A stretch of 64,000 nt of DNA from Halictus rubicundus (Eukaryota; Arthropoda; Insecta; Hymenoptera; Halictidae), in contig NW_027488624.1 of the NCBI RefSeq assembly GCF_050948215.1, positions 496,001-560,000 of the forward strand, given 5' to 3'. Both the position numbers and the translations under genes were made by a program. The notes beneath the pieces were generated by a model. The model worked only from the letters and a program-made list of their open reading frames with translations, was not told where the DNA came from and did no database searches. Positions within the stretch are counted from its first letter, which is position 1. Every line of letters begins with the position of its first letter. Positions 35,090 through 45,064 of the stretch are shown here, one piece after another.

Positions 35090-35456
35090 ACAGATGTTCG
35101 GTTGCGGATTTCAGAAGTGATACGCGGACGATTGTTCCACCCAAGGTTGTAAATCTTGGGCCCGGTTGGATCGCGGACGCGTCACTTCCGATACCGCCGA
35201 TGTTTACTGTCCGCCAAATTAATCTTGAACAGCCGTTTCAATATTTAAGTGATTGGATTGAGTCGGAAGCGCGTTTCATCCAAGACCTGCTAGAGGATTC
35301 GTCAGTAAGGCTGATCTAGTAGACTCTGCCTTAGACGCGTCGGTTCTCGTTTCGTGTGATTTGTTTGTGTGTGTACGATTGCGAGAGCGTTTCGCGTCGG
35401 ATCTTGACTGTCTGAGATCCGTTTTCGAAGAGACTCAGAACTGGATGTCTCACGGT

Positions 35457-35935
35457 TCGTGTTCGATCCCACCGAGTTTTTGTCAATCATCGCGAGGCAA
35501 CAGCTGCATAGAGTACAAGCTGAAAGCCATTTTATGCCCTTCTCCGATTTCTAGCCATCTTTCGAAAATTAGAAGAATGCTAATAGGCCGTGCTCGAAGG
35601 CCGTACGCACGGCTCCCGAGGGTTTTTTAGCTGATGGCATTGAAAAGTGGCCATAAATGTCAATCCGGGAAATCCTCACTCCGCGTACCACCCGCAATGT
35701 ACCGGAGGTCCCGGATTCGAACAAAGCGGGCCTTATAGCCCGCACAAGCGTCTAACAGGCCAAGAGCCCTCTCTTGTGCCACACGTGCGCGTGCCCCTTA
35801 ACCGTCGTCACCGGACCCAAGCTAAGGGGCAATAAATTCGTTAGCGAGCCACTTAGGCTAAATACTCGGGTTGTTCCGGGGTCCTGCAACTCGTTTTTTC
35901 CAATTTCCCTGGTTTGACTTGTGGGTGGAGACTTC
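35457..35935 (+). other. Foreign insert in copy B, left part
   Basis: GC-rich sequence absent from copies A and C begins near 35457 (gttcgtgttcgatcccacc) and resumes after copy C at 37042-37395, where an AATAAA (near 37356) lies close to its end. It looks like the LTR of another retrotransposon read on the plus strand, but no TG...CA termini or duplication could be fixed. Confidence 0.4.
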
Positions 35936-37041
35936 CTCCTTGTTCCGTCGCAAGGAACAATTCAAGTGGTGCTTGCCTTCGGACAATTGTTTATGATACG
36001 CTCGTAACTAAGTGATCACCTTCAACGATTAGGCACGGCGCAACAGTGACGACAATCCAGGCTCGTATCACAGCCTGCCTTTCGTTTGTAGTCACTTCCT
36101 ATGGTTACGGGACGTCATAAATTGAGTCCTACGAAGGACCACCCAAAACAAAAGGGCACTGTTCAAAAGTGTCAAGGGTCAGCCTTGTTGAGAGACCGGC
36201 ATCAGCTTACGCTCTCCAGGCCAAGGCCCATTCAGCTCACCTAAACAGAGCGACAATCAGTCAATGATGCACGGATTGGGTAACGCAACATTCAGCAGAA
36301 CCAATCAGTGCACTTCCTCTTCCATGAGGACTGCCCTCTCAATACATAGAGGAGTCTCACGAGACGGAAGAACTAAAAATCAAACGCTCTCACTAGTTTG
36401 ATTCAGACATGAAACATTCAGTTCCAAGTCTTTTTCGAACATTCAATTCCAAGTCTTCAAACGTGAAACATTCAGTTTTGCGAAGACGGGGTTTCGTCGT
36501 CGGGCTATGCGAGCCTGGCGAGCGATCAGCTTTTGTCCGAAACGATTCTCGCGAGGACGAGCGGTTTTTGTCAAAAACGATGCTCGTGAGGACCGCTCGA
36601 TCTGAGCTCTCTTCTGTTCGTGATCGCGTTGCGATAACATCGTGCGTCGCGCGTGCATCCAAGGTTCGATATAGCTCAACAAGTTTCGACGTGAAACATT
36701 CAGTTTGAAACGTGAAACATTCAGTTTCAACGTGAAACCTTCAGTTTCAAATCTATTCAAAAAGATGGATCTCCAATAACCAAGATCCGACGCGGAACGC
36801 TCTCGCAATCGAAAACAACGACCAAGCACGAGACGAACCGACGCGTCTAAGGCAGGGCCTGCTAGATCAGCCTTACCGACGAGTCCTCTAGCAGGTCTGG
36901 GACGAAACGCGCTTCCAATAAAATTACTCGATCAAATATTGAAACGGCTGTCCAAAATTAATTTGGCGGACAGTATTCCTCGGCGGTATCGGGAGTGACG
37001 CGTCCGCGTTTCATTTCTAAAATCCGTATCCGAACACTCCT
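35936..37041 (-). mobile_element. Solo LTR, family 1 (copy C), inserted in reverse
   Basis: TGTTCCGTC at 35941 and CGAACA ending at 37036 are the reversed ends of the same family. CTCCT flanks both sides (35936-35940, 37037-37041). At 1096 bases it is longer than copy A (777). The excess is a private ~210-base CpG-rich segment (36480-36690) framed by several copies of a tgaaacattcagtt motif. Its intact duplication shows a separate, later insertion than copy B. Confidence 0.8.
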
Positions 37042-37395
37042 CCACCGGGGAGGGTTGTCCCGGAAGATTCTTCCCCCTCGGGTCAGCCAGCGAATGAGAA
37101 GGACTTTTCCCCCAAGTTGGGATTTTTTCTTGGCACCACCGAGGTGACCAGCGAGCGGACCCCGGGACGGACCGGGACTTAGATTCGACACTCGTTCGAC
37201 TTACACTCGACTTGCGTATGACGACTCGTTAGAAACTCGTCTCTTTTACTCGGAAATTCTTCGATATTCCTTATACCGCGTGAGTCTACTGGCTCCTTGA
37301 ATTAGTTGCCTAAAGTTAGTTCTGCAGGCAACAGTTGTTATGTTATTACGTTATTAATAAAGATCTATTTATACACGAACGAAACAATTCAGTTT
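37042..37395 (+). other. Foreign insert in copy B, right part
   Basis: Continuation of the sequence left of copy C (ccaccggggagggttgtccc ... attaataaagatctatttat). Joining it across copy C at CTCCT gives one uninterrupted sequence, so it was in place before copy C inserted. Confidence 0.45.
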
Positions 37396-37855
37396 GAGTA
37401 AAACTCGAGAGTGATTTCGACTTTCAGTTCTTCTTTCTCGTGAGGCTCCTCTATGTATTGAGAGGACGGTCCTCATGGAAGAGGAAGTGCACTGATTGGT
37501 TCTGCTGAATGCTACATTACCCAATCAGCGCATCCTTGAATGATTGTCACCTTGTTTAGGTAAGCTAAGTGGGGCTTGCCCTGGAGAGCGTAAGCTGATG
37601 CCGGTCTCTCAACAAGGCTAACCCTTGACACTTCAGAACAGTGCCTTTTGGTTTGGGTAATCCTTCGTAAAGGCTTCATTTGTGACGTCTCGTAACCATA
37701 GGAAGTGAAAACAAACGAAAGGCAGGCTTGTGACTTGAATGGTCGCTACATGTTGCGCCGTGCCTAATCGATGAAGGTGATCACTTAGTCACGAGCGTAT
37801 CATAAATAATTGTCCAAAGGCAAACCCCACTTGAACCGTTCCTTGCGACGGAACA

Positions 37856-38290
37856 ACAGGCCTGGGCAACTTCTTCCCCGTTGTCGCTTCACGACCCCTA
37901 CCAACAGTGTACAGGTTCCCCCCACTACTGGCTACTTCATATCACCCTTCTTTTATCATGGAGATAATCAGTATTACGGATACCCCCCCCCCCCCCCCCG
38001 AGAGGAAGTCGGGGTTATGTGGGACTCCCCTCGGCCTGGCGGACACCCGAAGAACGGCCGACGGGACAACGTATACCGCACTAAATCCTCCATGTCCGTC
38101 CATAAGCTCCTGGGGATACCCGTGATCCGGTGTACTCGTCCTCTCCCTCCTCCGAACCTATGCTACCTGAGACCAACCCGCAACGAGCGACGCGATGGCC
38201 TCCTCCAACTTCATACTACCCTACCGTGCTTTTATCACTCCTGGAGACAACCTTCCACATAGGATTCTAGCCCAGCGACCCCTTCTCCAA
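37856..38290. repeat. Dispersed repeat R1 with poly-C tract
   Basis: It begins acaggcctgggcaacttctt, as at 21786, and contains the 18-base C run and later ttcatactaccctaccgtgc, which matches 21866. The 150-codon frame at 37810-38262 runs from LTR into repeat and is fortuitous. Confidence 0.55.
37983..38000 (+). repeat. Poly-C tract, 18 bases
   Basis: Eighteen uninterrupted cytosines inside repeat R1. Confidence 0.9.
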
Positions 38291-38485
38291 CAATCCATAG
38301 GAGCATGGTGGGGGGTGTCTAAGGAGTGGGAACAAGACTCGCTTATGGCTCGCGAGTGTTATAGTATACGATAGGAATAGGGCCGCGATAGAAACAAATG
38401 CCATGCGTTTCTGGTGATACGACCGTCTGAAATAGCGGGGGAACGTCACTTCCCACCTGAGCGGAACGAAGAAGTGGGATACATA

Positions 38486-38700
38486 GTCGCCAGATCAAAA
38501 CTTATTCCCCCACTCTAATTTCTCCTTCTACCACGCTATTCCCCCATGCTTCTGCCACGACCCGGTCACGTGATGCGTTCCGTCTCTGTGGTGCCTGTGT
38601 CACAATGTCACGTAACTACCGCGGTACTGGCAGAGAGAGGGTAACTTTTTCCCCTCAATTTGTGCTCCCTCCCCTCATCTGGTACAATGGTGGGAAAACC
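38486..38700. repeat. Dispersed repeat R2
   Basis: gtcgccagatcaaaacttat, then actctaatttctccttctac, then gcagagagagggtaac and ttgtgctccctcccctc match 61534-61719 in the same order, with indels. Noncoding; the class is unknown. Confidence 0.6.
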
Positions 38701-39226
38701 CTGACTTAGGCCTGACTTAGGTTACGTCTGTTGAGCTGAACTATACTTTTAAAACACGAAACTAACTGTTGATTGCGTGATCATTCGCAAATTAGCGACC
38801 GTTAATTTTGGGGCACTGGTCTAACACTGTTTGGGGACCAATTAACCCAAATTAACTCAAGTACCATACATTTTAGTATAATTTATTTTTTCCTAAGATT
38901 TTCATTTAAATTGATTTTATTTTTATTCTTTCGACCGCGAAGGGGACCCTTTGACTGAATTAGATCCTGAACTGCAGCCCATAAAGAGCGAGGTGAACTT
39001 TATTTGCTAACACTGTGTGTTTCATCCTGAAAATCTACATATGTAGTTTCCGAGACATTAAAAATAGTACACTTGTGCTATCACTTTGTCCAGGAGTGTA
39101 TTTCATGGGATCTCAATTAAAATGTGAGCCACGTCTTTAGTGTTCTGCAACACAGGTAAATAATCCTCACCGGATGATGAAATTATGCGCGTTAACAGGG
39201 AAATTTCGTCAATAATCTACGGTAAC
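38701..39226. other. AT-rich noncoding DNA, no gene recognised
   Basis: It separates repeat R2 from the nested transposon cluster. No frame or repeat was found. Confidence 0.4.
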
Positions 39227-40177
39227 GTTCTGACTAGTGTTCCTGATTTCTCAACATTTTTCATTTCTCGAGAAATGAGAAATAAGACTATATTTCTCGA
39301 TAGTTCTCGATAATTCTCGAGAATTTTTAATAAAATAAAAAAATATTGGGAAATTTTTACCAAACTTTTATAAAGTGAAACATTACGCTTTTCTTTTGAA
39401 ATGACTTCTTAAGAAGCATAATGCTTCTAATGTAGAATCAGACGATCTACTTCTTTTTTTTTTTTGTAACAAAATCTGTAGCCGTAGAAAAATTTCTTCC
39501 ATTTTGTGCGGATGTTGGCTTTATCGTATACAGAACAGAAGATTGGGTGTCCTGTTTTCAGTGGACTAAAAAATTTGGAATTCCTTTGTTAGAGCCTGGA
39601 ATTTATTTTCTTCTGCCGCTAAACTCTTGACACTAAATTCTTGAAGGCTATCTGCAATTTCTAATTCTAACTGTTTTTCCAGTGATAGTTCCTCATTCTG
39701 AGAATCTGAAAGTTTTTCACTATTTTCATAAGAATCATTGTTATATTTTCCAAAAAGTCTGCTTAGAATTTGTTTTGCGATTTTATACGTGTTTAGTCGT
39801 GCACCTTTTGAGTGGTGCAGCTGGTGCAAGGAACACTCTTGTGCGTGTCGGTTTGCACTTTCGACTCTGATATTAACAGAGCCGAAGAAATAAAAAGAAG
39901 TACGCGGATTTGGTGGTGGACTACGACTCTACGGTTGCTCGGAGGAGTAGTGGTTTATTCGAGGCTACTTGGTTGACTGGTCTTGTCGTCTCTTGTCTCC
40001 TTGCAGCTAGTCTCGGTGTGGGTGGGGTCTAAGAATCTCTGTCTTCTAATTTGTTCGTGATTGGTTGACGCCTACCATTGCCAGAGGGAGGGTGACCTTG
40101 TGCCGAGGTGGCCGCGTGGTACCCTCACTCGATGGGTCCGGAAAGGCGTTATAAACCTGGGCCCGGTAGGGTGTTGT

Positions 40178-41010
40178 AAAGGGCCTAGCCGAATAAGATG
40201 GTCAAAACTGCCCTTAGACGTTTTTCAATAATTAATGAACCATTCGAAAGTTGACCAAGAAAAACCCCTCTGAGCCAAATTTCAACCCCCTATCTTGCTC
40301 GTGAGGGTAGTTACAGGGTAAATTAGATTTTGAGCTTTTCCGTGCATTTTCCGCACTCTGATGCTTCCCAAAATTCTGAAAAAAATGTGACATATTTTGG
40401 ACACTAAGGCGGATTTTTGAGAATTTTTTCAGATTTTTCGGATGCAAACTGTGGTCGTAAAAAATGAAAAACCTCAAAAAAATCGGAAAAATGCAGGTTT
40501 CTCAAAAATATGAAAACATGCTATTGAGCTGTTTAGTGCCCCAATAAAGTACCATAACAGGCAGTGTCCTCAATTTTTTTTAGATTTTTTGTTGTGGGAA
40601 GTCTTTGTCAAAAACAAGAAAAACCGAATTTTTTCGACGTTTCTGCTATTAGGAGGAAAGTTACACTTGTTGATTTTATCGCAAGTATATATTGAGTCAT
40701 TTTTAACGTCATTACATTGAAACAAGTAAGTGTTTGACCTCAGAAATATGTTTTAAGAGAAAAATAAATTCTATTTCGTGCGATATATACTAGAATGTTC
40801 GCAACGTTTACAACATCGCCGGTTGGCCGAGCAGTTAAGGTGTCGGACTACGGAGCGGCAACGCTGGGTTCGAATCCCGTCGAGGTTAAAGTTTTTTTTT
40901 CCATACATCATCTTTATTTTTTCAATTTTTTATTACATGGTTTATACATGTGATTTTTAAAATATTTTTTAATGTTTTAAAAATATTTAAGAAACATTTT
41001 TGAGTAAAAT
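40178..41010 (+). repeat. Left inverted arm
   Basis: It pairs with 41795-42625. Only single-base differences are visible in the outer ~400 bases (for example aaagttgacc here against aaagctgacc). Past the tRNA-like sequence similarity falls off. The 81-codon minus frame at 40232-40477 recurs in the other arm for this reason and is not a gene. Confidence 0.85.
40816..40890 (+). other. tRNA-like sequence in left arm
   Basis: It has a Pol III A-box-like TGGCCGAGCAGTTAAGG and a perfect B box GGTTCGAATCC, followed by a run of T (from 40892) that would stop Pol III. The loop ctacgga would give anticodon ACG (Arg), while the D-arm resembles Ser/Leu tRNAs. The anticodon stem is imperfect here (gtcgg/gagcggc) and no 7-base acceptor stem forms. 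It is a tRNA pseudogene or tRNA-derived promoter, not a proven tRNA. Confidence 0.55.
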
Positions 41011-41321
41011 ATATGTAAATATAGTTTTAGAGTATCTATCACTTCCTCGATTCTCTAATTGTATATGATCTTCATTACGGTCCTCTCTAACATTCTTAAT
41101 ATTAAAATTCATTAATCTGGTTTCTAAGCCTTGCGTCTTCATAAATTAGGGAGGAAATGAGAAGAATTCTGAATAAATAACACGCAGCAAAGTATTGGTT
41201 TTTGTCAAATTGAACGAAAAGGGCTACATACTACCACTATTTTTAAAGTGAGGTATCAGGTACAAATAAGCCTTAGCCATTCCTCTTTATTGTAACGTAC
41301 ATGAGGGGATTGTAACGTATC

Positions 41322-41750
41322 ATGAAGAGGGGAGACTTTTGTATTGTCGACAGAGGTTTTCGAGATGTTACATCTCATTTAACAGGTCTTGGTTTCAGAG
41401 TTCTCATGCCTGCTTTAAAAGGTAATCGTTCTCAACTGTCGACGAAAGAGTCGAATTATTCCCGAAAAGTCACGAAAATTCATTGGGTTGTAGAGGCAAT
41501 GTATAGTATACAAGGTCAAAAGTACCAGCTTCTACACAAACAAGTAGACAACGAAACCTTTCCAAAAATTGGACATAATTGGAACTGCAAAACGACTCCA
41601 TTTCAAACAGTATCCTCGGTAGATACTCTGGATTTTCCGGAAATGACAGAAGTAGATTTAAAAATTCTCAAGCAATTTCTATATCTGGCGGAAATCGTGG
41701 ACGAACACAATAATATAAATATTAATTTATTGCCTAATCCAAGAAAATAA
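41322..41750 (+). pseudogene. Truncated DDE transposase (DDE_Tnp_4, ISL2EU/Harbinger-like)
   Basis: A 142-codon frame containing GDFCIVDRGFRDVTSHL, GFRVLMPALKG, QLSTKESNYSRKVTKIHW and VVEAM. In this family the DRGFRD aspartate is the second catalytic residue and the glutamate after the HW/RW-VVE segment the third. The first aspartate and the DNA-binding half are missing, because the sequence upstream to the arm has no matching frame. Residues after about 65 are less conserved. The fragment identifies the element but should be inactive, so movement required a helper. The frame is still open, implying modest age. Family recognition is from memory. Confidence 0.65.
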
Positions 41751-41794
41751 TATCATTAAATTCGAAGTCAAATCGGAGTAATATAAATAAAAGT

Positions 41795-42625
41795 TAGTTG
41801 AAAATGTTACCTCAATATTTTTTAAAAACATTTAAAAAATATTGTTAAAACCACACGAATAAACTATATAAGAAATTGAAAAACTAAAGATGATGTATGG
41901 AAAAAAAAAAAATTTACCCTCGACGGGATTCGAACCCAGCGTTGCCGATCCGTAGTCCGGCACCTTAACTGCTCGGCCAACCGGCGATGTTGTAAACGTT
42001 GCGAACATTCTAGTATATATCGCACGAAATAGAATTTATTTTTCTCTTAAAACATATTTCTGAGGTCAAACACTTACTTGTTTCAATGTAATGACGTTAA
42101 AAATGACTCAATATATACTTGCGATAAAATCAACAAGTGTAACTTTCCTCCTAATAGCAGAAACGTCGAAAAAATTCGGTTTTTCTTGTTTTTGACAAAG
42201 ACTTCCCACAACAAAAAATCTAAAAAAAATTGAGGACACTGCCTGTTATGGTACTTTATTGGGGCACTAAACAGCTCAATAGCATGTTTTCATATTTTTG
42301 AGAAACCTGCATTTTTCCGATTTTTTTGAGGTTTTTCATTTTTTACGACCACAGTTTGCATCCGAAAAATCTGAAAAAATTCTCAAAAATCCGCCTTAGT
42401 GTCCAAAATATGTCACATTTTTTTCAGAATTTTGGGAAGCATCAGAGTGCGGAAAATGCACGGAAAAGCTCAAAATCTAATTTACCCTGTAACTACCCTC
42501 ACGAGCAAGATAGGGGGTTGAAATTTGGCTCAGAGGGGTTTTTCTTGGTCAGCTTTCGAATGGTTCATTAATTATTGAAAAACGTCTAAGGGCAGTTTTG
42601 ACCATCTTATTCGGCTAGGCCCTTT
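41795..42625 (-). repeat. Right inverted arm
   Basis: Inverted copy of 40178-41010. The 81-codon plus frame at 42326-42571 mirrors the one in the left arm. Confidence 0.85.
41915..41987 (-). other. tRNA-like sequence in right arm
   Basis: Minus-strand counterpart of the left copy with the same A and B boxes and a 14-T run after it (A run at 41900-41913). It differs at a few bases. The anticodon stem is better here (tgccg/cggca around ggactacggat), so this copy may be closer to the ancestor. The acceptor ends still do not pair. Confidence 0.55.
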
Positions 42626-43084
42626 TGTCCCGGGCCGCTACCATAAATGCTAGTGCATTACAAACGTGGTAGACTGGAGGTAGGCCGAAGTCTGCCACCC
42701 AGATGTTTGTTTTCATCTTGTGACGGAACAATACGTATCTGCCTTGGATGTTAAACAAAAAAATGTATCTTCTGAATCTTTTTACAGAGATTCTGGATTA
42801 TGCAGATATTTTATAGGGGATACAACAATCTTGTCTCTTCATTTAGATATTTCTTCTTTAATAACAACAAGAAACTCATTACTCGATTCAGTATTCAGTT
42901 TTTCTAAAGTTTTAAATAAGAAGTTAAGAGAATTTAAGAATTTATGTTATAAAATAAATGAGATTCATAAGAATTTTCCTAAATTTAAATTTCTTGAGAA
43001 ACACTGGAATTTTTCACGAGAAATGAGAAATAATCAATTATAAAATTTCTCGAGAAATTCTCGAGAAGGAAGACTAGTTCTGAC

Positions 43085-44856
43085 ACAGAAACTGCGAAAC
43101 ACGGTGACGCATCGAACGACCCCCGGGTGGTTTATCCTTCAACCCTATCATCAACCTTATCTTTTGACGTGTTGCCTGCAACACGCTCAGCTAGAGAATG
43201 TGCGTTTCTATGAAGTATCTAGGCGGCCTCTGCACAGCAGAAGCTAACGCGAGAGAGATATGTTTTATGGGGTAACATTTCCTTGGCGGTGTTGGCGTGT
43301 ACAAGCAGCTACGGGGAAGTATCTCATACACCAGGAGTACACACCGTCTCCATGAAACCCCAAACAATCTCCCTATTCCATCCACATACCCCTCTATTTC
43401 ATGTTATTTCTCGATCTGTATACCTTTTTGCCGTGCTCCTAGCGCTCCTTGTTTTCTGCCCCATCGTTTCCCCCTTATCTCGATACACTTTTTCGTCCCC
43501 TCTTTTCTGTCCTATGTCCTCTTCTATATCAACTTCAAATAGCTTCACGTGTTTGCAGTGACACGTCACACTCGAGTACTTCAGCGGCCGGCGCGGCGCG
43601 GCGGCGCGACGGTGGCATCGCGTTTATGCGACTTTTTTCGCCCAACGGTTATCGACTTGCGTCACGCAAACCGGACTTTATTAATCCCCTGCCTACCAAA
43701 TTAAAGCACAGGTTTTTAGCACTCTTTCTTTCGTTCTAGGCTACAACCGCCACTGGTTCTCTGATCATTTGCATTCTGAGTATTTAACAGTGAAAAATAA
43801 TATACAGCGGATGGTAAAACTATTAGATCCATTTGCATTAGTTGACGATTTTACGTTAGAACGATCAAGTTTTAACCGCAATTGTATCCTAGGGTTTCTC
43901 ATGACTCCAACAAAATTGCTGTATACAACTAATTCTCGCTACTGTGTTGTACGATAATTGTAAATATCAAGTCTCTTTCACTTCTTTAGAACATTTGGAT
44001 TATTTAGTCTGAAATTATACAAAATATATTCAAAGGTATCTTAGAAAATTTATACAAAATTTTAAAAAGGTCCTAGTACGATGCTTCGTAATCTAAGTGA
44101 GTGAACATTGTTTAAAAGTTAAATGAAAGCTTAGCTACGCTGAATTTTTAAAATACAAAAGCACATTTAGCAGCACTGTAGACAACATTAATCACCACAT
44201 GGTAAAAAAATGTATTTTTGTACTGTGACTCTAATATTTTGATTATTACATAAAGTTCATCCGACCAAGCTTGAGTTCCAGAAATATCTTACGTATTAAT
44301 AATAATAGAAAAACTCGCCCGACAAGAACGTGATTAGGTTTAAAGCGGCACAAAATGGTGTTAACAAGAAATTAAAAATTTCAAGGACACCGATGTCATT
44401 TAAAAAATAACTGTATATTTTTATTACTGTCACGTAATAGCAAACGTCAAAATAAATTCAATGAGAGTTGATATTAAGACATCTATGTGACCTTGAGTAT
44501 GAAAGACAAATCGAAATAAATATAATTGAAAAGTAAATGCAAATAAAAACTGATAAAGAACTGCATTTTAGCATCGTTCGTTTATCGTCGTCACAAATTG
44601 TGCAATATCTACTGACCCCTAACTTTGGTTTGCTACCTAGGCTACACAGAATGTTACATAAAGGTCCCGTGTGCAAGGATCTTCGTCCATAAATCATTAT
44701 CACGTTTCCACTATGTGTAAGCTTACGATGTGTCAATTGCCACTGACAATGAGTGAGCTATGGTTAATTTCTTTAGTTCCGTAAGCAAAGCTGCAATGTT
44801 CCGACTGTACTAAAATTTTTAACGAAGATTTTGAGGTCAAGTACGGTAATGAATAT
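43085..44856. other. Noncoding DNA; CpG-rich patch at 43560-43740
   Basis: 43360-43560 is pyrimidine-rich and yields overlapping low-complexity frames (43283-43561, 43297-43542, 43449-43739). 43570-43700 has a dense CpG cluster (cggccggcgcggcgcggcgg) with no repeat partner. 44458-44736 minus (92 codons) shows no domain. Confidence 0.4.
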
Positions 44857-45064
44857 TTAACACTACGACCTTATTTACCGCGGTCAAATGACCGGTTTTA
44901 GATTTTACAATTATTGAAATTAAAAAAATTCATTTGTAGAAAATAATGAAATAAACCTGTCCAAACGTCTATTTTAAAAATTGCGGACAATCTCAATAAA
45001 TTTAGCCATTTTTATAAGGCATCCTTTGCCAGATACTTCTAATGCTTGGTAGATTTAGTGTTAA
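44857..45064. mobile_element. TTAA-flanked miniature element
   Basis: TTAACACTACGACCTTATTT at the left and tagatttagtgTTAA at the right. Just inside the left end lies the palindromic cggtcaaatgaccg, equivalent to acccgtcaaaatgacgggt in the copy at 57401. piggyBac-type mobilisation is inferred. Confidence 0.55.

Larger units (their letters stand above)
35090..37859 (+). mobile_element. Family-1 LTR (copy B), interrupted
   Basis: It starts TGTTCGGTTGCGG at 35095 and ends GACGGAACA at 37855, in the same orientation as 736-1512. ACAG lies outside both ends (35090-35093, with one extra base before TG, and 37856-37859). Only 35095-35456 and 37396-37855 match copy A; between them sit foreign DNA and the inverted copy C. 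The LTR had landed in repeat R1, which resumes at 37856. Confidence 0.65.
40175..42628. mobile_element. Harbinger/ISL2EU-like element with ~0.83-kb inverted arms
   Basis: The element spans 40178-42625 (2448 bases), with TGT at 40175-40177 and 42626-42628, a 3-base duplication as PIF/Harbinger elements make. Arms start AAAGGGCCTAGCCGAATAAG. They are nearly identical over the outer ~650 bases and diverge inside. Each arm holds a tRNA-like sequence. The middle (about 41010-41795) carries a truncated DDE transposase. An orphan arm lies at 4170-4412. The family name is inferred from the transposase fragment. Confidence 0.8.
39785..42735 (-). mobile_element. Solo LTR, family 2, middle level of the nest
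   Basis: It runs 39790-42730 on the plus strand (TGTTTAGTCG ... GACGGAACA) with exact ATACG duplications at 39785-39789 and 42731-42735. Read on the minus strand it matches the solo LTR at 46231-46774. Excluding the inner element it is about 490 bases. It interrupts the hAT transposase codons. Confidence 0.85.
39520..42860 (-). pseudogene. hAT transposase C-terminal fragment, split by insertions
   Basis: On the minus strand the protein reads from right of the nest (about 42860-42731: IKYLHNPESL, a stop, then LTSKAD) and continues, after skipping 39785-42730, in the same frame on the left (TYKIAKQILSRLFGKY, then ELEIADSLQEF and FQALTKEFQIF ending near 39566). This resembles the stretch before the C-terminal dimerisation motif of hAT transposases. 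The dimerisation motif itself is absent, and the in-frame stop near 42780 predates or accompanied decay. The plus-strand frame at 42720-43043 is a shadow. Confidence 0.6.
39227..43084 (-). mobile_element. hAT remnant, outer level of a three-level nest
   Basis: An exact 8-base duplication GTTCTGAC lies at 39227-39234 and 43077-43084, the length made by hAT transposases. The ends inside it are inverted: TAGTGTTCCTGATTTCTC on the left and GAGAAGGAAGACTA on the right, followed on both sides by ctcgagaa-type palindromes. Without later insertions it is about 0.9 kb, so most of the transposase (usually ~600 residues) was already lost. Confidence 0.8.

Noticed and set aside
35700..35730. Possible tRNA B box (ggattcgaac) in the insert of copy B
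   Set aside because: No A box or cloverleaf could be drawn around it.
36393..36829. Overlapping 89-128-codon frames on both strands
   Set aside because: They lie in the CpG-rich private segment of a solo LTR where stops are rare. No family match and mutual overlap.
37810..38262. 150-codon plus-strand frame
   Set aside because: It runs from the end of an LTR through repeat R1 and a poly-C run, with no protein signature.
40816..41987. Annotating the two tRNA-like sequences as functional tRNA-Arg(ACG) genes
   Set aside because: Acceptor ends do not pair, the anticodon stem is imperfect and the D-arm is of Ser/Leu type.
40232..42571. Near-identical 81-residue frames on opposite strands
   Set aside because: They are mirror images within the inverted arms of one element. 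AT-rich composition and lack of a domain argue against a gene.
42720..43043. 107-codon plus-strand frame
   Set aside because: The minus strand there continues the hAT transposase remnant; the plus frame starts inside an LTR.
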